From the NCBI RefSeq assembly GCF_026413145.1, contig NZ_JAOVYZ010000006.1:1-60874 (forward strand): a stretch of DNA of 60,874 nt. The letters run 5' to 3'. The translations under genes and the position numbers were made by a program. The notes below the pieces were generated by a model. That model made no database searches. It worked only from the letters and a program-made list of their open reading frames with translations, and was not told the origin of the DNA. This DNA comes from Limosilactobacillus kribbianus (lineage in GTDB: Bacteria > Bacillota > Bacilli > Lactobacillales > Lactobacillaceae). Positions 44,791 through 52,215 of this stretch are shown here, one piece after another; the stretch's first letter is position 1; every line of letters begins with the position of its first letter.

Positions 44791-46346
44791 AAAAGCGGCT
44801 GTTTTTTACTAGGGTTAACCTTTACGCCGTACTTGTAGTGAATATCTAATTCATTCAGCCTATTCATATCATCATTTTCCCAATCAAGAAGTGGCGCTAA
44901 ATTGTTTCTGGAATATTCCCATCCCTTATCTGCCATTAGTGGCTTGGCTCTACGGGTAAAGGTGGGCTGTTTGATTTTCTGTGGGTTGTTCTCGTAGTCC
45001 ATAGCAGCTAGGAAAAGCTTAAACAAGAATGCAACGGGAATACGGGTACTCTCCAGCTCTGGTAAGTAGTTCTCAATGAAGTGATCTACGCTGTCGTTGT
45101 CTTCTTTGATGTCCTTGATGATCTCCTGGCTTTCTGCGGTGTCTTGTAACACGTCTGGGGTCATACTAAGGGCTTTTTTTAGTACGAACTCTAGCAGCCG
45201 TTGGTCCTTGATGTATTCATCTTTGATACGCTTGTTGGCTGCGGTGGCCTTGTATTGATGGTCGAATACGATTACCCGGAATCGTCTGAACAGGGCGTCG
45301 GAAGTGTCGCTAAAACGTGGAATACCATTCATCGACTGAACAATGAAGTTATTAAAGCGATAGTTAAATGGTGTAAGTCCTTTAGGGTTGATGAGGATGT
45401 TTTCTCCAGTTGCTACGCTCTTAAAATTCTCACTGGTCCGGTTATAGTCGTTTGGGTTATTATCATCCCCAATTAATAGGGCCTTGCCAGTGGCGCTTGC
45501 TAACTTAAAATCATCTTCAAACTCTTTTAGTTTCAATGAGCCGTAATTACCAGCGCCCACTAGGTTTTCCAGTAATCGCTCAAATGTACTTTTACCAGTG
45601 CGTCCTTGTCCGTTGTCCACTAGGAAAATGGCAACGTCGGTGGTCAGATTAGGATTAACCACTGCCGATATGGTTTGCCATAACAGTAGCAGCTTGTCAC
45701 GGTCGCCACCTGCGATCTGCTGAAACCATTCCGACAACTGCCAGCCATTGAATGATGGTTCCGTAGCATTGGCGTTGTAATTGGTCATGATCTTGTGTCT
45801 GAACACGTATTTAGACGAGAACGGCTCCAGCTTGTGGGTGTGCTGATTGTAAATACCGTTGTTAACGGGGATGAGCCATTTAGTCCGGGTTTCTGTAAGA
45901 CGGTGGCTATCTAAAAACAGATAATGTCTTATTTCTGCTAGCTGCCGGGTGGTTAAGGAACGCTCAATACAAGTGGCAAGCTTTTCCAATGTTCGTTGAC
46001 TAGCCTTATATGTCCCACTGTCCAGGTCATAAAACGAAACCTGGCCCCGTTCCATTTCTTCATCATCATCGGCAATAATTCCGTAGTGTAAGTATTTCTC
46101 TAGAATATCTGCTACTGTGCGTGGTGAGGGATGAAAGATTTTGGTATTCCCGTTTTTAAGCTCTTTTTTATGCTTATCTCGCCACCGCTCACCATCTTGC
46201 TGTAACTGCGCTTCTAACTCTTTCATTGTTTTTGGCGGCGTAGTTTGTTGACTGCGGCGCTGGTCCAGGTCATTAAATAAAGCGTTAAGCCCTAATGCCT
46301 TAACTACGGGGTTATTAGTGTCTAACGCCTGTCTTTTTTTGCTCAC
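44751..46346 (-). CDS. SF3 (D5/P4-type) replicative helicase
   Basis: 531 residues, starting with GTG. Residues ~60-200 form a D5_N-like region (PRTVADILEKYLHYGIIADDDEEM). The SF3 ATPase core has Walker A GQGRTGKSTF near residue 250, Walker B-like LIGDDNN and motif C VQSMNG. It should unwind the element's origin. It overlaps the prim-pol gene by four bases (GTGA), so the two chains are made together. The last ~20 codons, encoding KSNKNGRKATN, contain iteron-like repeats. Confidence 0.85.
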   Translation of the reverse strand: MSKKRQALDTNNPVVKALGLNALFNDLDQRRSQQTTPPKTMKELEAQLQQDGERWRDKHKKELKNGNTKIFHPSPRTVADILEKYLHYGIIADDDEEMERGQVSFYDLDSGTYKASQRTLEKLATCIERSLTTRQLAEIRHYLFLDSHRLTETRTKWLIPVNNGIYNQHTHKLEPFSSKYVFRHKIMTNYNANATEPSFNGWQLSEWFQQIAGGDRDKLLLLWQTISAVVNPNLTTDVAIFLVDNGQGRTGKSTFERLLENLVGAGNYGSLKLKEFEDDFKLASATGKALLIGDDNNPNDYNRTSENFKSVATGENILINPKGLTPFNYRFNNFIVQSMNGIPRFSDTSDALFRRFRVIVFDHQYKATAANKRIKDEYIKDQRLLEFVLKKALSMTPDVLQDTAESQEIIKDIKEDNDSVDHFIENYLPELESTRIPVAFLFKLFLAAMDYENNPQKIKQPTFTRRAKPLMADKGWEYSRNNLAPLLDWENDDMNRLNELDIHYKYGVKVNPSKKQPLFVKSNKNGRKATN

Positions 46347-47113
46347 TTTCTCAACTCCTCTTTTAATACACTAGCAACGATTTTTCCGACTTCCCGGTCC
46401 TCTAGTGGTGGTGTATTGAATTGGTTAGCATAGTTAATCAACGTCCAGACGGTGTCGTTTTCCGCTCCAGCGTAAATCATCTGACCACATAGCCGGGTCA
46501 AATAATCGTTTCGCTGGCCCTCTGGTGCGCCCTTAACTATGTTGTCTAGCACTCTGCCCGTCCATTTCTTTCCGGGATGATAGCTGCCATGCTGCTTCCT
46601 GGTCGACTGTGGTTGATAGTTTGCTATCATTTCTAAGAGTAGGGCGCTGGGGTGTTTCATTTGTGCCCCATCATTGAGCCAACGATAGTAACCTTTTTCC
46701 GTTGTCGATGGTGGTACTAACACGTAATTGTTAGGATGAGCCTTAATATCAACGCCGGGAAGTAGGCCAATCACTTGCTTTAAGTGGCTGCCTTGAGGTT
46801 TCGTGTAAAACATTTGATAGCCACCACTTGCGGTCTTTTGTGTCCTAGTAGGTAAGATAACGCCGGGTGGTAGTTGCTTTATAGAAGCCATTCCGTCCTT
46901 GCCGTGTGCTTGTTTCGTATCAATATCCACTACAAAGAAGTCAGTGGTGCGTAAAGCAACGTTAGCGTTTGGGTACTTACTCCAGCATTTCTCTATTTGA
47001 TCTGTGGTAAGTGCCGGGCGGTTTGCGAACTTGATTAGGGGATGTTTACCGTTCATTGGTAAAACTGAATAGCCAAATCTTGCGTATTTGAGTGCGCTCT
47101 GTAACTTATCCAT
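46343..47113 (-). CDS. Prim-pol (AEP) DNA primase/polymerase
   Basis: 256 residues. N-terminal bifunctional primase-polymerase domain: LPMNGKHPLIKF, catalytic DxD in FFVVDIDTKQAHG near residue 61, ASGGYQMFYTKP and GVDIKAHPNNYVLVPPS. The C-terminal end is a small helical domain. It is normally fused to the SF3 helicase in phages and satellites; here it is a separate gene. Overlaps the preceding gene by eight bases. Confidence 0.85.
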   Translation of the reverse strand: MDKLQSALKYARFGYSVLPMNGKHPLIKFANRPALTTDQIEKCWSKYPNANVALRTTDFFVVDIDTKQAHGKDGMASIKQLPPGVILPTRTQKTASGGYQMFYTKPQGSHLKQVIGLLPGVDIKAHPNNYVLVPPSTTEKGYYRWLNDGAQMKHPSALLLEMIANYQPQSTRKQHGSYHPGKKWTGRVLDNIVKGAPEGQRNDYLTRLCGQMIYAGAENDTVWTLINYANQFNTPPLEDREVGKIVASVLKEELRK

Positions 47114-47582
47114 TGCTGGCCATTTCCAAACTGGGGTAGCTTAATTCACCATCCATGAAAAGCTTGACGAGTGCTTCTAATTCCTTGATAATCTGCTGGT
47201 CCCGGTTGGTTGCTTGTTGAATTGCGGTAAATAGGTCCTGGTTCGCTGCCAGCCGTCTGGAATTATTCCGCTTGATAGGGGATGTTTGGTCCATTTCTCT
47301 TAGCATGATATAAACTCGTGGCAACTGTGTTTCATCGTTAGTGATTAGTTGTAATTTGTAGAAAAGATTATGTTTAATTGCCAGTGCATAAGTTAAGCAA
47401 TTAGTGACACGTGTTAAGTCAGTCCCGGTAAAGGCTTCAACTTGTTTGGCTAGGGGATTGATAGCGTGTCCGCCGTCTGCGTCCTCCAGGTACCTTTTTA
47501 GCAACCGCAAGGCGTGGGTGGTTAAGTTAATGTCCCACTGCTCCCGGTGGCCGTCTGGCGCTGTGAGGGTAATTAGTTGCAT
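47106..47582 (-). CDS. Replication-operon hypothetical protein, 158 residues
   Basis: Unrecognised protein. N-terminal beta-like segment (LITLTAPDGHREQWDINLTTHALRLLKRYLEDA), then mostly helical; the Tyr/Leu/Arg-rich middle has no known motif. It overlaps both neighbours, which suggests a role in replication of the element. Confidence 0.65.
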   Translation of the reverse strand: MQLITLTAPDGHREQWDINLTTHALRLLKRYLEDADGGHAINPLAKQVEAFTGTDLTRVTNCLTYALAIKHNLFYKLQLITNDETQLPRVYIMLREMDQTSPIKRNNSRRLAANQDLFTAIQQATNRDQQIIKELEALVKLFMDGELSYPSLEMASNG

Positions 47583-47782
47583 GAGTTGTCACCATCCTTT
47601 TCTTTAACACTGGAAGCGTCGATAATGCGCTTGAGCTGTTCTGCGGTGTCTTTGAAACGGCTGTCGTCGATGATCTTAGCTTGGCTAACTAGGCTAGATG
47701 AGAACTCACCTTTAATAACCGCGAGTACCTTATTGCCCTTGTGGTCGTCTGCTAACATGAATTTGTAATTACTTTTTTTCAT
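47573..47782 (-). CDS. Hypothetical protein, 69 residues
   Basis: Start at the Met behind AAAGGAATAC. Basic beta-like N terminus (KKSNYKFMLADDHKGNKVLAVIKGEF) and a helical charged end. Overlaps the next gene by ten bases. No family recognised. Confidence 0.6.
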   Translation of the reverse strand: MKKSNYKFMLADDHKGNKVLAVIKGEFSSSLVSQAKIIDDSRFKDTAEQLKRIIDASSVKEKDGDNSCN

Positions 47783-47845
47783 TGTCGTATTCCTTTCTGT
47801 GTTGGGGATGTCCCCACTGAATCGCTTCATGATAGAATAGACAAG

Positions 47846-47862
47846 GCGGCACATATTGCCGC
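47846..47862. promoter_or_regulatory. Dyad upstream of the replication operon
   Basis: GCGGCA-CATAT-TGCCGC perfect inverted repeat, about 64 bases before the 69-residue gene, in a 178-base gap that may hold its promoter. Possible operator. Confidence 0.35.
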
Positions 47863-47960
47863 TATGCCTATATTTGTGAGCCTGTTAATGCTGTGTGATG
47901 TGGTAGTTATCCAGCGTTAACGGCTTTTTTATTTCATGAAGCATAATCATCATTTACTTT

Positions 47961-48263
47961 CTAAAACTCAATGTCTCTGATTATTTGTGTCCGTTTCTTT
48001 AGTTCAGCGATCTGTGAGGCCAGTGGTTCCAATGCCAGCTGTCGTTCCTCGTCATTAGTGATAATGAAGTAACCATTATTGGGCTTCCGGTACACTGCGC
48101 CGATTGGCTTGTGATGAAGTATGATTAAGCGACTAATGGTCATCCGAACCTTACGACTGCTCCAGCCTGTGATCTTCATAATCTCTTTTTGCGGTCGGGG
48201 CCGTTCCATCCCTTTAGGTAGTAGCTCCATAATTCGCTGCTCGTCCTTGTCTAAATGTTCCAT
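47961..48263 (-). CDS. Winged-helix-like DNA-binding protein, 100 residues
   Basis: LDKDEQRIMELLPKGMERPRPQKEIMKITGWSSRKVRMTISRLIILHHKPIGAVYRKPNNGYFIIT reads as a winged helix with a recognition helix near SSRKVRMTISRL. The C-terminal tail is a helix. Similar small proteins occur in phage replication modules. Starts directly behind the preceding gene. Confidence 0.65.
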   Translation of the reverse strand: MEHLDKDEQRIMELLPKGMERPRPQKEIMKITGWSSRKVRMTISRLIILHHKPIGAVYRKPNNGYFIITNDEERQLALEPLASQIAELKKRTQIIRDIEF

Positions 48264-48452
48264 CTATTTGGCCCCCTTCAATAGGTCTTTAAGCTCTGCT
48301 AGTTCCTGGATACTTTCATCAATCAAGGTGAGGGCGCTAACCTCTTGGCCGTCGGTGTATGTTTTGGCGGTGCCGTTTAGCGTCTTGACATTGCCTTCAA
48401 TGTCAGAAAGAAGCGAACTCTTTAATAACTTGGCGTCCTTACTTAGCTTCAT
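48264..48452 (-). CDS. Hypothetical protein, 62 residues
   Basis: Start at the Met behind GGGGGAAC. Mostly helical, charged (KLSKDAKLLKSSLLSDIEGNVKTLNG...ELAELKDLLKGAK). No family recognised. Adjoins the winged-helix gene. Confidence 0.6.
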   Translation of the reverse strand: MKLSKDAKLLKSSLLSDIEGNVKTLNGTAKTYTDGQEVSALTLIDESIQELAELKDLLKGAK

Positions 48453-48462
48453 ATTGTTCCCC

Positions 48463-48606
48463 CTAATTGGTAAATTGAGTAACTGTGCCAATAATAAAGG
48501 CTGCTACTGGTACAAATGTTGCCAGGTAAGCCCACAAGCGGTCACTTGGCGCCGTATACCAGAATGCCAGTATTCGATTATCAATAGTGCGTAATGCTTT
48601 CATCAT
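48463..48606 (-). CDS. Small membrane protein, 47 residues
   Basis: AGAGGTAATC precedes ATGATG. One membrane helix near residues 24-41 (WAYLATFVPVAAFIIGTV) after a charged, aromatic N terminus. Ten bases ahead of the 62-residue gene. Unknown function; holin-like small proteins look similar but the evidence is thin. Confidence 0.5.
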   Translation of the reverse strand: MMKALRTIDNRILAFWYTAPSDRLWAYLATFVPVAAFIIGTVTQFTN

Positions 48607-48624
48607 GATTACCTCTGTTCTGCT

Positions 48625-48685
48625 GCCGAACGCAAAATTGCGCTCGGCTATTCTTTACTCTGCTCAACGCAAAATTGCGTTGAGC
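48625..48685. repeat. Twin 24-base palindromes
   Basis: Two palindromes at 48625-48648 (one mismatch pair) and 48662-48685 (perfect) share the centre CGCAAAATTGCG. They lie 37 bases apart centre to centre, before the 47-residue gene. Likely protein-binding sites or hairpins in the leader. Confidence 0.5.
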
Positions 48686-48759
48686 CATACTTTTACTGGC
48701 CAGTCCAGAATTGGACCCGTCCTGTTTTCCCTACTCATTGCACGCTGGGGAGCCATGCT

Positions 48760-49044
48760 TTAGTTATTTTGCTGTTGTTGTGACTTCATCCACTTATCAA
48801 GGGATGATTTACAGTAATGCTTGCTACCCTCGATTGTGATGGTAGGAAAGCCAATATCTGCTCTTTCCCACTTGATGAGGGTACCTGGTGAAGTCCCCAG
48901 ATACTTAGCAGCCTGTCGTTGGTTCATATACTCTGGCCAGTGGTTCGTTGTCTTTGTGTCTGCCACCACCTGTTCAATAGCAGCCTTGACCATTGAAAGG
49001 GTGGCCTGCTCTAATTCCGGCGGTAGCTTTACTCCAATATCCAT
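48760..49044 (-). CDS. Excisionase-like helix-turn-helix protein
   Basis: 94 residues. The C-terminal half has the MerR/Xis-type HTH (YMNQRQAAKYLGTSPGTLIKWERADIGFPTITIEGSKHYCKSSLDKWM). An N-terminal helix precedes it. Proteins of this type act as excisionases or as AlpA-like regulators in satellites. Ribosome site AGGGGGATGATT. Confidence 0.7.
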   Translation of the reverse strand: MDIGVKLPPELEQATLSMVKAAIEQVVADTKTTNHWPEYMNQRQAAKYLGTSPGTLIKWERADIGFPTITIEGSKHYCKSSLDKWMKSQQQQNN

Positions 49045-49058
49045 GCTGAATCATCCCC

Positions 49059-49448
49059 CTAAATGCGGTCTAGCAAGGCTTTAGCTGCGTCTTTTAAGCT
49101 GTCTAGGGCGATCAAAGTATATCCATTTCTGAATCCCATTTGTTGTAGGCAAACAACCATGTAGGAAACGTCTGCGTATTTGATGATGTCATGTTCCTTA
49201 ATGAAAGTCCGATCTTCTAACGGCGTGCTTTCCGTCGGCTGGTTTCCACCGTAGTAAATCTCACCAATAAAAGGGATGTCTGCGGTGTGATCTTCAACGG
49301 TCATATCAAAGCCCATTCCGTCTTCATATTCTCCAGCGGTGAAAATACCATTCTCCAGGCGAACTTGGTCGCCGTCTTGTAGTTCAAACGTTTCTGCCTT
49401 GCGGTTGTTCAATTCATCTAAAATCTTTTGAGTGTCAACATTCTTCAT
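49059..49448 (-). CDS. Hypothetical protein, 129 residues
   Basis: Acidic protein with a beta-rich centre (LQDGDQVRLENGIFTAGEYEDGMGFDMTVEDHTADIPFIGEIYYGG). No known domain recognised. Ribosome site AAAGAGGTA. Second gene of the leftward early operon, behind the Cro-like gene. Confidence 0.6.
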   Translation of the reverse strand: MKNVDTQKILDELNNRKAETFELQDGDQVRLENGIFTAGEYEDGMGFDMTVEDHTADIPFIGEIYYGGNQPTESTPLEDRTFIKEHDIIKYADVSYMVVCLQQMGFRNGYTLIALDSLKDAAKALLDRI

Positions 49449-49472
49449 TCTGAAATACCTCTTTCTTTGTTG

Positions 49473-49718
49473 TTACTTGCTCTGTGCTGCTACCGTCCGA
49501 CTGTCGTTAATATCAGCCGTTGCGTATTCATCAATGAGCCAATCGCTTAGCTTTTTGTATGTAGCTGGTGTTACCTTACGATGGTTACGCTTGAAAATGT
49601 TGTCCAGCGTCCAACGGCTCAAACCAAGCTGGCGGCCAAGCGCTACTGTGGATAAGTTAAGCTCTCCACGTTTGCGCTTGATAGCCGTTACCTGCTTATC
49701 AGATAAGTACATAGACAT
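49473..49718 (-). CDS. Cro-like helix-turn-helix regulator
   Basis: 81 residues with an XRE-type HTH (KRGELNLSTVALGRQLGLSRWTLDNIFKRNHRKVTPATYKKLSDWL). Transcribed divergently from the repressor gene across a region with four operators, the standard Cro position. Ribosome site AAAGGAGATG. Confidence 0.75.
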   Translation of the reverse strand: MSMYLSDKQVTAIKRKRGELNLSTVALGRQLGLSRWTLDNIFKRNHRKVTPATYKKLSDWLIDEYATADINDSRTVAAQSK

Positions 49719-49742
49719 TTAGGTATCATCTCCTTTGCTTTA

Positions 49743-49870
49743 CCAACAAATTGTTGGGTTAGCGTCTAAAAATACAGCCCAACTACTTGTTGAGCTTACA
49801 AGTTAAATATATACCCAACAAATTGTTAGGTCAACTATTTGTTGATAAAAGTGTTAAATAGTCATATTAT
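49743..49870. promoter_or_regulatory. Genetic switch: four operators and two divergent promoters
   Basis: Four 15-base dyads of type CCAACAAATTGTTGG: 49743-49757 (perfect), 49779-49793, 49815-49829 and 49831-49845. Leftward promoter: TTGACC (49829-49834), 17 bases, TATATT (49806-49811). Rightward promoter: TTGATA (49842-49847), 17 bases, TATTAT (49865-49870). The third dyad fills the leftward spacer; the fourth overlaps both -35 boxes. Confidence 0.85.
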
Positions 49871-49896
49871 GGTTTAATGAAAGAGTGGTGAGTATT

Positions 49897-50718
49897 GTGT
49901 CACAAAATAAAAAAGCGCCTATGAACAATAATCGAATCAAAGAAGTTCGATTAGCGCAGCATAAAACGCAAAAAGATTTAGCAAAATTATTGGGTGTATC
50001 TGAACAGGCAATTGCTTATTATGAAAAAGCACAACGTGAGCCATCATTAAAGAGCTGGATTAAATTAGCTGATTATTTAGACGTTTCTACCCCTTATTTA
50101 CAAGGAATATCCAAAAATTCCAGAAATGAGATTAACAAGCAGCACTACACCATTAGCGATATTATTTCTCTAACTTATTCTTCTATCAAATTAATGTATG
50201 CATTCGCTGGTAGAAACAAGTATGACGTTATCCCAAACATACCAAGACTTCGGCCAAAATATGGTAATCCATTTAACTATACTGAAAGAGCTTGCCTTTT
50301 TGACACCACCGATACGTTACGAAAGTTTTCGGATACTGTGAAGCTCGGTGAGTTCATGAATGAGATTAAGAATGGAATCCTTACTAAATATTCCCAGAAA
50401 GGTTCTCTAGAGCAGATTGCAACTAGAAAAGACATAGATAAAATAATCATTCAGTTTTATGAAGCTGTTAGAGAAAAGTATTTGCAATGTATGGATAACA
50501 AGTCTTTTATCGATATGGTTAGCGATGATTTGTCGTATTTTGTTATAAATCAGGCAAAAGCGGACGTTTTTGGGACAACGACTTCATTTAGTGAAGGGAA
50601 ACGTTTTATCAATTCTGAGGACTTAACTAAGTTGCCAGAAGGGCTTAGCGCTGACGTTTATCAAAGGGTAATGGATGTGCTAAATCAAACTAAGGAAAAA
50701 CTAAATAAATTGAAATGA
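49897..50718 (+). CDS. XRE-family repressor (CI-like) of the element
   Basis: About 273 residues; start GTG 49897 with GGTGAG before it (GTG 49885 and ATG 49921 are alternatives). The HTH is at residues ~9-63 (RIKEVRLAQHKTQKDLAKLLGVSEQAIAYYEKAQREPSLKSWIKLADYL). The C-terminal 200 residues show no S24 LexA-like protease motif that I can see, so derepression by RecA cleavage is unlikely. In PICIs the master repressor is released by a helper-phage protein instead. Confidence 0.78.
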   Translation: MSQNKKAPMNNNRIKEVRLAQHKTQKDLAKLLGVSEQAIAYYEKAQREPSLKSWIKLADYLDVSTPYLQGISKNSRNEINKQHYTISDIISLTYSSIKLMYAFAGRNKYDVIPNIPRLRPKYGNPFNYTERACLFDTTDTLRKFSDTVKLGEFMNEIKNGILTKYSQKGSLEQIATRKDIDKIIIQFYEAVREKYLQCMDNKSFIDMVSDDLSYFVINQAKADVFGTTTSFSEGKRFINSEDLTKLPEGLSADVYQRVMDVLNQTKEKLNKLK

Positions 50719-50852
50719 TTAATTCTTATGAAACACTTTCACCGTATGTTTTTGTACGTTCTGTCTTTATTGAAACAAATTATTCTCAATTTTATTTACT
50801 GTGAAGTTACGTCCAAACGTGATCGACGTTAAAAGCTACTGGGAGGATTATT

Positions 50853-51236
50853 TTGGCTAAAAAGATCAAAGACGACGAGGGGAACGTCTATAAACAAGTA
50901 ACCCCAAGCAATTCTGATCGCAAGCGTACACTCGAAATTGTTATCGGAATTATTGCTATTGTTCTGTCTGTTGTGTGCATCGGTGGCAGTTTTGGGGCTG
51001 CCAGCGTTGCTGATGCCTTTGGTGGCGGCGGATACTATACCGCTAAAATGATGTTAGGGCTAGTTCTCGCCATAGCCGCTTTTGTTCTCGTGTTCTTTAT
51101 CAATAAAAAGCGGACATTAATTGGATGGCTCATTCTCGTATTTGGGCTAATCATTCTTTTTATGTGTGGGGAATATGGCATCATTCCTGGAATAGTCTAC
51201 GCAATTGATGGTGTTTTAATTTTAGTTAGAAAGTAG
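50853..51236 (+). CDS. Element membrane protein, 127 residues
   Basis: Starts with TTG behind GGGAGGATTA. The N-terminal motif MAKKIKDDEGNVYKQV is followed by four hydrophobic helices with a Gly-rich loop (GGSFGAASVADAFGGGGYY). The N-terminal motif is shared with the next gene. Function unknown; part of the lysogenic-side module next to the repressor. Confidence 0.6.
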   Translation: MAKKIKDDEGNVYKQVTPSNSDRKRTLEIVIGIIAIVLSVVCIGGSFGAASVADAFGGGGYYTAKMMLGLVLAIAAFVLVFFINKKRTLIGWLILVFGLIILFMCGEYGIIPGIVYAIDGVLILVRK

Positions 51237-51244
51237 GTTTTATT

Positions 51245-51925
51245 ATGGCTAAAAAGATGGTTGATAAAGATGGAAATACATATGTACAAGTAAAGCCCTG
51301 GTATAAGCGCTGGTGGGTTTGGGTACTCGTTGTAATTTTAATATTTGTTATTGGATCAGCAGCTGGTAGTGATGATTCTTCAAGTTCATCCAGTAGTTCA
51401 AGTGCCACAAGCAAACCAGTAAAGAATACAGCCAAAGAGGTAACGCTAGGTGCAGGAACCTATAAAGTAGGTCAAGACATCAAGCCTGGTCGATATGTTG
51501 TTACGGCAACAAACGGTAGCGGTAATTTTACTAACAAGTCTGGAAGTATCAACGTAATCTTAGGTACTTCAGAAGATGATGACGCTGGGCAGATTACCTC
51601 ATATACTGCCGACCTTCACAAGGGCGAAACCATTAAGCTAGAAGGTATCCAGTCAACTGATTTCAAGCCAACGCCAAAGCCTAAATATCAAACTACTTTG
51701 TCTGCTGGTTCATGGAAGGTTGGCCAAGATATTAAGCCTGGCCGATATGAAATCAAAGCTATGCAAGGTAGCGGTAATTTAACAACTTCTGATGGTGATG
51801 TTAACGAAATTCTTGGTACTGAATCTGATTCAGACTCTGGACAAGTTACTCATGTTACCGCTAATCTCTCAAACGGCCAGACGTTAAATACCGACCTTCA
51901 ACAAATTAAACTCATTAAGAAATAA
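51245..51925 (+). CDS. Membrane-anchored protein with two repeats, 226 residues
   Basis: N-terminal motif MAKKMVDKDGNTYVQV, one membrane helix (VWVLVVILIFVIGSAAG), a Ser run, then two copies of an extracellular repeat of ~70 residues. Each starts GTYKVGQDIKPGRY or GSWKVGQDIKPGRY and contains GSGN and ILGT. Both repeats end in a THVTANL-like strand. Only 8 bases separate it from the previous gene. It probably changes the host surface; function unknown. Confidence 0.65.
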   Translation: MAKKMVDKDGNTYVQVKPWYKRWWVWVLVVILIFVIGSAAGSDDSSSSSSSSSATSKPVKNTAKEVTLGAGTYKVGQDIKPGRYVVTATNGSGNFTNKSGSINVILGTSEDDDAGQITSYTADLHKGETIKLEGIQSTDFKPTPKPKYQTTLSAGSWKVGQDIKPGRYEIKAMQGSGNLTTSDGDVNEILGTESDSDSGQVTHVTANLSNGQTLNTDLQQIKLIKK

Positions 51926-52215
51926 GGTTCGGAAATTGCCCCAAATAAATTACCAATCGCTGATAAATATAAAGTGTCGATAGTTTGACCAACCGTCGCA
52001 ATTCACGACGGTATTATATGGGAACCCATCTCCGCCTTTGAGATGCTGCCGGGAATTTCAACCAGCTCAAAATTGCGCCCGTTAATTTTCCACACTTCTG
52101 GGGATGTTATTCGTATCATGGACTGGACCGGGTACACGTCCAGCCTGGTCCACTCATAAAAATACCCCTCTCATTGCCACGCTGGGGAGCTGTGCGAATG
52201 AAAAGGGGTTATCTT
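51926..52215. other. 290-base gap before the integrase gene
   Basis: No gene supported. It holds an inverted repeat with GGACTGGACC and GGTCC arms (about 52122-52153), a segment CTCAAAATTGCGCC like the centre of the twin palindromes, and one copy of CACGCTGGGGAG (52178-52189). Confidence 0.5.

Noticed and set aside
48463-48606. The 47-residue membrane protein as a holin
   Set aside because: One helix and a short charged end are too little; no lysin gene is nearby.
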